The position numbers and the translations under genes were made by a program. From positions 1 to 11,240 of the forward strand of contig VBKX01000620.1 in NCBI GenBank assembly GCA_005879435.1: a stretch of 11,240 nt of DNA. The letters are read 5' to 3'. Shown here piece after piece: positions 6,358 through 11,240 of this stretch (positions are counted from its first letter, which is position 1; each line of letters starts with the position of its first letter). Source of the DNA: Deltaproteobacteria bacterium. Its GTDB lineage: Bacteria > Desulfobacterota > Binatia > UBA9968. The notes beneath the pieces were generated by a model. The model saw nothing but the letters and a program-made list of their open reading frames with translations. It ran no database searches and was not told the origin of the DNA.

Positions 6358-7326
6358 CTACCGGGGAATCTCGACTTGCGCGAGCAAAGATTGAATACAG
6401 CCATCCGGCGTCAGCCCTTCGATCTCCGCTTCCGGCGTCAGGCGAACGCGATGGCGCAAGACCGGCAGCGCCATCAGCTGAATCTCATCCGGCGTGACGT
6501 AATCGTGACCGCGCAACAAAGCCAGAGCCTTCGCCGCTTGCAGCAGCATGATCGCCGCGCGCGGGCTCGCGCCCAAGGTGAGACTCGGGAAGCCGCGCGA
6601 CTGGCGAATCAGCCGCAGCGCATATTCCAAAACCGTCTCGTCCACTCGGACGGCGTGCATCATGGCGCGCAGCCGGGCTATTTCTTGAGGGCCGACGATC
6701 GTTTGGATCACGCTGTGGGGTTGCGCGGATTTTTCGCCCAGCATCTGGGCCGATTTCAGCATCGCCCGTTCATCTTCCTCGCCGGGATAATCGATGATGA
6801 CTTTCATTAGAAATCGGTCCAACTGTGCTTCAGGGAGCGGATAGGTGCCTTCATATTCAATCGGATTCTGCGTGGCCACGACGGTGAAGCAGGTCGATAA
6901 CTCGTGGGTTTGTCCATCGATACTCACCTGATGCTCCTGCATCGCCTCCAGCAGCGCGGCTTGGGTCTTCGCCGGGGCGCGATTGATTTCATCGGCGAGC
7001 ACGATATCGGCGAACAACGGACCCGGGCGAAAGCGGAACTCGTGCGCCGCTAAATCGAACACATTCACGCCGGTAATATCCGATGGCATGAGGTCCGGCG
7101 TAAACTGGATGCGCGAAAAGCGGCAACGCAGTGCCGCGGCAAGGCTGCGCGCGAGCAGTGTCTTTGCCACGCCCGGCACGCCTTCGATCAGCACGTGGCC
7201 GCCTGCGGTGATGGCGACAAGCAGGCTTTGGATCGCGGCCGCTTGTCCGTAAATCACTCGCTGCAGCTCGGCTTGCACGGCGCGCCCGATATTCAGCACG
7301 TCGACGGAGATTTGCTCTTCGCTCAT
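6358..7326 (-). CDS. MoxR-family AAA+ ATPase
   Basis: A 322-residue cytoplasmic ATPase of the MoxR branch, which acts as a chaperone-like remodeller in maturing or assembling partner proteins. Walker A is GVPGVAKT at 49-56 (K55, T56). Walker B is IVLADE at 108-113 (D112, E113), followed by the family motif INRAPAKTQAALLEAM. Sensor 1 lies in VVATQNP (N154), then EGTYPLPEAQLDRF at 159-172 with R171. The C-terminal helical lid has LGASPRA near 252-258, the sensor 2 region. All catalytic residues are intact and the length is normal. The ATG at 7326 overlaps the DUF4350 stop as ATGA, and AAGGA lies 8 nt upstream, so it is translationally coupled and well started. The DUF58 gene follows after 5 nt. 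The partner proteins are probably the membrane proteins encoded around it; that is inferred from gene order. Confidence 0.93.
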   Translation of the reverse strand: MSEEQISVDVLNIGRAVQAELQRVIYGQAAAIQSLLVAITAGGHVLIEGVPGVAKTLLARSLAAALRCRFSRIQFTPDLMPSDITGVNVFDLAAHEFRFRPGPLFADIVLADEINRAPAKTQAALLEAMQEHQVSIDGQTHELSTCFTVVATQNPIEYEGTYPLPEAQLDRFLMKVIIDYPGEEDERAMLKSAQMLGEKSAQPHSVIQTIVGPQEIARLRAMMHAVRVDETVLEYALRLIRQSRGFPSLTLGASPRAAIMLLQAAKALALLRGHDYVTPDEIQLMALPVLRHRVRLTPEAEIEGLTPDGCIQSLLAQVEIPR

Positions 7327-8573
7327 AGTCGTGATCCTTTGACGAGGTCGCCGGCGGCCGCGCCGAACTCGATCAGCTCTCGATCGCTGAGCCGCTCGCC
7401 GGTTTGAGTCTTTTTCAGTAAAGCGCGCAACGTGGCGAGCTGTGCGGTGCCGCCGCCGGTGGGCAGGCTTGCCAATTCGGCGGTCAAGTCAGCGCCATCC
7501 GCAATCTTGCGCCGCCTCGGGGTCAAATTTCGGCACAGGTCCTGTACAATCAGCTCCGCCGCGAGGCCCTGGGCGGCCGCGGCTTGAAGAAAACCGGCTC
7601 GTGCATTGACCAATTCCAACGGACTTGCGCGACTCGGCAGAGGCGGCTCCGAGATCCGGCCGAAGCGCCGGCGGTAAACGAACAGATAGAGCAACGCAGC
7701 GGCGCTTAATTGCAGTACAGACGAGCCCCAAGGGGTCATGAGAAAAGCCCGGATGAGTTGGCCCGTGCCGCGTTTTTCGCCGAAACCGTGATGATATTCA
7801 TCGAAGAGAATTTTGCCCTCGCCCCAGGCCGCGGCAAGACTCACCAGCCACACGGCATTGTCCGACCGGCGCAATGCACCGTTGCTCACCATCGTGGGAT
7901 CGGCGACGGCCACGATACGGCCTCGGTCGACGGGAATCGAAACCGCGAGGGCGGCAGTGTCGGCTCTGGCGATGACCTCTGCGTTATCTGTCCGGGCAAA
8001 ACCTTGGCGCCAGCGCAGCGTGATATCACCGGACGGCAGCGAAGAGCCGCTGGCTCGTCGCGTCCGATATCCAGCCACTTTTGTCCAGCTCAAGGGGGGC
8101 GCGTAGCGGGACAATAACGTTTCAAGCTGATTGTCGTCCATATCGTTGGGCGTGCGCGCGTCTTCTGTCGAAGTTGCGTCATCCGGTCCCCGACGGTGGC
8201 TCAAGGGCCAACCATTTCCGCTAAGCAGGATGAGTTGGCCGCCGCCGGCGAGCCAGCGGCCGAGATGATCCGCTTCCCCTTGGGAAATCGATTTCACCGG
8301 GCCGGCAACGATCAGCGTGCTCGGCGAATCCGGCTGTTGCGCTAAGGGCAGGAAGGTCAACGGGCGGCGCCATCGCTGCACAGAAGGTAGAAACTGTTGC
8401 ATCACCAGCAGCAGCGCTTGCGCTCCGCTCGGATCGGTAAAGAACGTCGACGGCCGCTGCAGCATCAAGTCGGTATTTTGCCGAGTCGAGAAGCTTGCTA
8501 AGACGAGCGAAAGGACGAGAAAGATCCCCGTCGCCGTCGCCGCGGTCAAACGATTGCGCGTCTGCGGAGTCAT
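7323..8573 (-). CDS. DUF4350-domain membrane protein
   Basis: A 416-residue protein with a transmembrane helix near each end of its exported region (about 13-28 and 284-300), so the middle probably faces the periplasm and the last 115 residues the cytoplasm. The DUF4350 pattern is clear: PSGAQALLLVMQQF at 48-61, RRPLTFLP at 69-76, STLIVAGPV at 85-93, LGRWLAGGGQLILLS at 104-118, VAVADPTMVSNGALRRSDNA across 221-240 and the hallmark ILFDEYHHG at 255-263. The fold resembles a GATase/ThuA-like Rossmann domain; no enzymatic activity is known to me. The C-terminal cytoplasmic segment is helical (LVNARAGFLQAAAAQGLAAE at 321-340, ending with paired helices) and may contact MoxR. The start ATG 8573 overlaps the upstream stop as ATGA, and the end overlaps the MoxR start the same way. 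Confidence 0.85.
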   Translation of the reverse strand: MTPQTRNRLTAATATGIFLVLSLVLASFSTRQNTDLMLQRPSTFFTDPSGAQALLLVMQQFLPSVQRWRRPLTFLPLAQQPDSPSTLIVAGPVKSISQGEADHLGRWLAGGGQLILLSGNGWPLSHRRGPDDATSTEDARTPNDMDDNQLETLLSRYAPPLSWTKVAGYRTRRASGSSLPSGDITLRWRQGFARTDNAEVIARADTAALAVSIPVDRGRIVAVADPTMVSNGALRRSDNAVWLVSLAAAWGEGKILFDEYHHGFGEKRGTGQLIRAFLMTPWGSSVLQLSAAALLYLFVYRRRFGRISEPPLPSRASPLELVNARAGFLQAAAAQGLAAELIVQDLCRNLTPRRRKIADGADLTAELASLPTGGGTAQLATLRALLKKTQTGERLSDRELIEFGAAAGDLVKGSRL

Positions 8574-9226
8574 GCTGAGCCGCTCGTCTCATCGCAAAAC
8601 TGGTCCACTCGAACGACTAGAGATTCGGCGACGTCTTCTGATGCCGATCGATTGGCGTAAACCGTTCCTTCGTAGAGCTCGGTCAACTCTGCAAAAGTCG
8701 TGTACCAAGGATGATTGCGGGCGCATTCCGTAAGGTAGTGCGAATTGGTTTTCCAGCCTGCGAATTTGATGGCCCCCTGTTCGTCCAGCAGGCCCAATAA
8801 GACCCGATGGGCAATCCAAATCGCGCGCCGCAGATTACCGTCGTGGAGCAACGCGCGCGCAATTTTCAGGGCTTCGCGCCAGTTGGTCGCGGCGCCTTCC
8901 AAGATATCCCAGCGCGCCTGCCGCGCATTTGCACGGTCTTTTTTGCGCTGAAAAGGAAGCACATCGGCCAAGGCGAGATAGAAGAGATGGCCAAGACATG
9001 CGAGCAAAACCAGCAGCGCCATGATGAAAAAAACTCGCGCCAGCGAGGGATGTGCCTCGGACCACTGACTCACACCGTCAAGCCAGCGCTTGAGGGCTTG
9101 AAGGGCTTCAATGACAATCTCATACCAGCGCGAAGGCTCGGCGAACTCGGCGCGCGCAAGAACCGCCTGCGTTGCGTCACGAATCTGTTCCGGTGGAGGA
9201 ATTTGGCTCAATTGTGCCGCGGACAT
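8570..9226 (-). CDS. DUF4129-domain membrane protein
   Basis: A 218-residue protein from ATG 9226. The frame is also open from a TTG at 9241 that overlaps the upstream stop as TTGA. I prefer the ATG because neither has a convincing Shine-Dalgarno. The N-terminal 60 residues are probably exported, one transmembrane helix lies at about 63-86, and the rest is cytoplasmic. Residues 110-150 are helical with TNWREALKIARALLHDGNLR. The C-terminal DUF4129 domain is marked by RAIWIAHRVLLGLLDEQGAI at 134-153, KTNSHYLTE at 159-167, and FAELTELYEGTVYA at 178-191. DUF4129 is best known as the C-terminal part of bacterial transglutaminase-like membrane proteins. Here it stands alone without the transglutaminase part, as is usual next to DUF4350 and MoxR. 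It ends with an ATGA overlap into the DUF4350 gene. Confidence 0.82.
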   Translation of the reverse strand: MSAAQLSQIPPPEQIRDATQAVLARAEFAEPSRWYEIVIEALQALKRWLDGVSQWSEAHPSLARVFFIMALLVLLACLGHLFYLALADVLPFQRKKDRANARQARWDILEGAATNWREALKIARALLHDGNLRRAIWIAHRVLLGLLDEQGAIKFAGWKTNSHYLTECARNHPWYTTFAELTELYEGTVYANRSASEDVAESLVVRVDQFCDETSGSA

Positions 9227-9237
9227 TAATTTTAAGA

Positions 9238-10062
9238 TCAACGGCTCAAAATCGCCGTGGTTGCCGCGGCTGGCGATTGAGTCGAAACCGCAAGGCTGAG
9301 CATTTCCAGATCGAAGCCTTCCTTACGGATGCGCATATCATAATAGAGCAGGATCGCCGCGATGATGCCGAGCGGCGTGAGCAGAATCGACAGCAGATTT
9401 CCCAGTGCCGAGCTTAAGACCGCTGTGGCGCCGGCATCGCTAGTCAACAAGAAACTGGAAACGACGCCGACGCCGCCGGCTAAGACCGCTTGGAGCAAGT
9501 TGATGACGATCATCACCAAGAATATTTTACCGCGATATCCTTTGACCAGGTCGCGGCTTCGTCTGAGACCGGGCATCGCCTTATGGCCTTCGACTAGGAT
9601 CGCCGGCACAACCAGAGAATACGAGAGCATCCAGAGGATGCCGGGAATGATCAATAAAATAAACCCGAACAAGACCCGAATGGTGGCGGTGATCTGGGCC
9701 AGGGACAACGTCCAGAAATGGCTCAGGCCGCGCTGCAACGCATCGACGATGCCGACCTCGTTACCGAGATAACGTTCGCTGATCGCAAAGGTCGCTGCGC
9801 CACTGGCGACCGGGAAGGCGATACTCGCCCAAAGGATCATGAACACGACTTGAAACAGCAACATCGATAGACCACCCGTCGGAGATTGAAGGCGACCGCT
9901 GAGACTGGCTTCGATGACCAGCATGATCAAATAGAATGGCACGTACGCGGCGGCGGCTATGCCGAGCATCAATGAAAAGTTATTCGTGTAAAGTCGAAAG
10001 GCACGGTCGAGTAGCATCCCCGTGGTCATCGCTTCAAAACGGGGCGTATCGGCGGTATCCAA
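9238..10062 (-). CDS. Six-span membrane protein, first gene of the MoxR operon (glycerophosphodiesterase membrane-domain/DUF4013-like)
   Basis: A 274-residue hydrophobic protein with about six helices (near 31-50, 65-85, 117-140, 141-157, 180-203, 215-240). It begins with a short soluble segment containing MLLDRAFRLYTNNFSLML, where Y25 and the following aromatic residues are typical of this group. Conserved-looking elements are ISERYLGNEVGIVDALQRGL at 94-113, AILVEGHKAMPGLRRSRDLV at 154-173 and the tail LLYYDMRIRKEGFDLEML at 238-255, which I know from proteins encoded at the head of MoxR/DUF58 clusters and annotated as glycerophosphoryl diester phosphodiesterase membrane domain. No phosphodiesterase catalytic domain is present. 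The start is TTG 10062, chosen because AGGAG lies 6 nt upstream; the next ATG is at 10029 without such a site. Function is unknown; an envelope role with the downstream genes is inferred. Confidence 0.8.
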   Translation of the reverse strand: MDTADTPRFEAMTTGMLLDRAFRLYTNNFSLMLGIAAAAYVPFYLIMLVIEASLSGRLQSPTGGLSMLLFQVVFMILWASIAFPVASGAATFAISERYLGNEVGIVDALQRGLSHFWTLSLAQITATIRVLFGFILLIIPGILWMLSYSLVVPAILVEGHKAMPGLRRSRDLVKGYRGKIFLVMIVINLLQAVLAGGVGVVSSFLLTSDAGATAVLSSALGNLLSILLTPLGIIAAILLYYDMRIRKEGFDLEMLSLAVSTQSPAAATTAILSR

Positions 10063-10068
10063 TGGGTG

Positions 10069-10073
10069 CTCCT
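10069..10073 (-). promoter_or_regulatory. Shine-Dalgarno AGGAG that sets a TTG start
   Basis: On the minus strand AGGAG lies 6 nt before TTG 10062. It is the best ribosome site in the window and is preceded by an A-run. It supports translation of the first operon gene from a TTG rather than the ATG 11 codons inside. Confidence 0.75.
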
Positions 10074-10084
10074 TTTGCGCTGGC

Positions 10085-10130
10085 GTGTCACATTCAGTGA
10101 GGTTTCCGGCATGAACCTTTTCTGTGACAC
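10085..10130 (-). promoter_or_regulatory. Nested inverted repeats in the leader of the MoxR operon
   Basis: GTGTCACA at 10085-10092 is repeated inverted as TGTGACAC at 10123-10130 (8 bp, perfect). Inside it, AGGTT at 10100-10104 and AACCT at 10114-10118 form a second pair with a 9-nt loop. As RNA this would be a two-tier stem ending 12 nt before the Shine-Dalgarno. As DNA each outer arm is close to the small palindrome TGTGNCACA, so two operator half-turn sites 39 bp apart are equally possible. Confidence 0.5.
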
Positions 10131-10200
10131 AGTCTCGATTTGTCCAGGACGATTCGAAGCGTGAATTAGGACTTCGAGCGCTCGGCCCAAGATCCCCGAT

Positions 10201-10229
10201 ATTATAGCACAGTGACTTAGGGGTTTAAA
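10201..10229 (-). promoter_or_regulatory. Sigma-70-like extended -10 promoter of the MoxR operon
   Basis: On the minus strand, TATAAT at 10206-10201 is preceded by TGC (an extended -10), with TTTAAA at 10229-10224 as -35 (4 of 6 matches to TTGACA) and a spacer of exactly 17 nt. A run of eight T residues just upstream could act as an UP-like element. Transcription would begin near 10194 and give a leader of about 130 nt before TTG 10062. Confidence 0.65.
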
Positions 10230-10288
10230 AAAAATTTGCACACGTCAGGCACATCGGAATGCCGCCGTTCCGCGTATCTTGAGCGCTT

Positions 10289-10987
10289 CTATTTTACGGC
10301 TCGGAGCGACCAGCTGCCTGATTCACTGCCGCCGGTCCATAGGCCGCGGATAGCTTCTTTGGCGGCGGCATCGAACAGTTCGGCAAAAGGGGCATTGCGC
10401 ACGTGGGGAAATTCGGCGGACCAACTGCCGGTAAATTCTCTTTCGCGGCTTTCAACCGACGCACGCCAGACACCATTCCATCCAGTCGAATGTTTCTCGG
10501 CCGTCCAGGTGCCGCGCATCACCGTTGCACCACTGCCGTCGCTTAACGTCCAACCACCGGTGGCGCTCTTGTCCGTGGAGGCCGGCGCAACGCTCCACGT
10601 GCCGTTAAACGTTCGGCCGTCCGAGGTTCTGGCCGACCAGTTGGACGAGCTGGATTCCTTTTCCTTAAATGACTCTTTGGCTTGACTGCTGACGACGACA
10701 TCTGCGGCGCGTACCCAGCCGACCAGACCTTGTTTGGTGCGCACCATGTACCAGACTTGACTCCCCACCGACTCGGCGATGGGGAAAAGCGATTCACCCT
10801 TTTCTAAAGTTCCGATACGATCGGATTCGCTGTCCTGGCGCGGATACAAAGCCACGCCGGATTCGCGCGCGCTAAGGGCGGCGGGCGAGTCGGCTCCATA
10901 GGTCAACAGCGGTGACATCGCCAGGAATAAAATCGAGAAGAGAAACCAACAAAGTATCGAACGCTGCAAAATTATGTTCGTAGCCAT
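10289..10987 (-). CDS. Exported SH3b-domain protein with C-terminal G-x-W repeats
   Basis: I use ATG 10987 (232 residues), which has AGGCGGA just upstream; ATG 11014 in the same frame would add nine residues (MIGGERRRK). Residues 1-31 are a signal peptide with a long hydrophobic core ending near TYGA. Residues 37-100 look like a bacterial SH3 domain: ARESGVALYPRQDSESDRIG, LEKGESL, WYMVRTKQGLVGWVRAADV. Such domains often bind peptidoglycan. A charged serine-rich linker (101-116) leads to a region with G-x-W motifs at 129, 144, 159, 172, 187, 215 and 224, mostly 13-15 residues apart, each usually followed by S or T. This suggests a small all-beta meander, with a helical insertion at about 197-214. 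I know no named family for that part. It lies 226 nt upstream of the MoxR operon on the same strand. A role at the cell wall is an inference. Confidence 0.8.
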   Translation of the reverse strand: MATNIILQRSILCWFLFSILFLAMSPLLTYGADSPAALSARESGVALYPRQDSESDRIGTLEKGESLFPIAESVGSQVWYMVRTKQGLVGWVRAADVVVSSQAKESFKEKESSSSNWSARTSDGRTFNGTWSVAPASTDKSATGGWTLSDGSGATVMRGTWTAEKHSTGWNGVWRASVESREREFTGSWSAEFPHVRNAPFAELFDAAAKEAIRGLWTGGSESGSWSLRAVK

Positions 10988-11033
10988 TTTCCGCCTGCGC
11001 TCCCCGCCAATCATAAATTCCGGGTTGCAGACT

Positions 11034-11039
11034 ATTGTA
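11034..11039 (-). promoter_or_regulatory. Possible -10 box of the SH3b gene
   Basis: TACAAT on the minus strand lies 19 nt before ATG 11014 and 46 nt before ATG 10987. No recognisable -35 hexamer is present at 16-18 nt, but a perfect inverted repeat (11054-11076) covers that position. This would fit a promoter controlled by an activator or repressor. The evidence is weak. Confidence 0.35.
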
Positions 11040-11053
11040 GCTCATTTCGGCCG

Positions 11054-11076
11054 CCAGCGTTACGGTGAAACGCTGG
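11054..11076. promoter_or_regulatory. Perfect 8-bp inverted repeat, operator candidate upstream of the SH3b gene
   Basis: CCAGCGTT at 11054-11061 is repeated inverted as AACGCTGG at 11069-11076, with a 7-nt spacer. There is no following T-run on either strand. It sits where the -35 region of the TACAAT box would be, so a dimeric regulator binding here would affect the SH3b gene. Confidence 0.45.
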
Positions 11077-11240
11077 GTTTCTCCATGCACTATCAATCTT
11101 CGGCCGCGATGTTTGGCGTGACAAAACGGCTGACAACCGCAATCCCGCCCTAGAAGAGTAATGGGCGAGACGGCACAGTCAATGTCTTAGGTTTTTAGCG
11201 AAAAACGTGAAGTCGATACTTACACGTATACCGATTGCGC
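11077..11240. other. Right-edge intergenic sequence
   Basis: No gene is supported here on either strand. The stretch contains a weak AT-rich hairpin at 11191-11206 (GTTTTT, AGCG loop, AAAAAC) with no clear role. The sequence is too short before the window edge to tell whether it belongs to the end of a neighbouring gene. Confidence 0.4.

Noticed and set aside
5751..6404. Minus-strand frame of 217 codons over the MoxR/DUF58 junction
   Set aside because: Arginine- and alanine-rich out-of-frame reading of the DUF58 gene. The DUF58 core motif lies in the other frame.
10227..10260. Intrinsic terminator for the SH3b gene at the run of eight T residues (minus strand)
   Set aside because: No convincing GC-rich stem stands directly before the T-run. 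The run fits better as part of the upstream sequence of the operon promoter.
11191..11206. Hairpin GTTTTT-AGCG-AAAAAC
   Set aside because: The stem is only 6 bp and almost all A-T, with no adjacent gene end in the window, so it cannot be called a terminator.

Overview
The window is bacterial chromosomal DNA, moderately GC-rich by eye (not counted). Every convincing gene lies on the minus strand and is read right to left. The lineage cannot be fixed from the sequence. The mix of an NMT1/THI5-type solute-binding protein, a GsuK-like potassium channel and a MoxR/DUF58 membrane cluster fits an uncultured Gram-negative soil or sediment bacterium near Desulfobacterota/Binatota or Acidobacteria. That placement is an inference.

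Right edge (10289-11240): a gene for an exported protein with an SH3b-like domain and a C-terminal series of G-x-W motifs. Its upstream region carries a perfect inverted repeat and a -10-like box.

Main operon (about 10206 down to 2804): a good extended -10 promoter and a structured leader of about 130 nt precede a TTG-started six-span membrane protein. Next come a DUF4129 protein, a DUF4350 protein, a MoxR AAA+ ATPase and a DUF58 protein, then, after an interruption, an RDD-family protein and a SpoIIM/DUF95-family protein. Genes abut or overlap (two ATGA overlaps, gaps of 5 and 13 nt). This is the known but functionally unresolved MoxR/DUF58/DUF4129/DUF4350/RDD/SpoIIM neighbourhood. The likely picture is an ATPase working with a DUF58 partner and a set of integral membrane proteins at the envelope.

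The operon looks damaged in the middle. The DUF58 gene has lost its reading frame and, by comparison with the family, a helix-sized internal stretch near 5313; its last 70 codons survive intact in another frame. Downstream, a 108-nt imperfect palindrome (4805-4912) of the CGCCAAGG/CGCAAAG type sits directly against a 42-codon open tail that ends 1 nt before the RDD start. The tail looks like the remnant of a displaced or truncated gene.

Left part (1-2746): a two-transmembrane potassium channel with a TTGYG filter and two tandem RCK modules, then a CDP-alcohol phosphatidyltransferase of the phosphatidylserine synthase type (pssA), then the N-terminal 113 residues of an ABC-transporter solute-binding protein cut by the window edge. 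The channel gene is preceded by an 8-bp perfect inverted repeat and may have its own control. No RNA genes, CRISPR arrays or transposase genes were seen.
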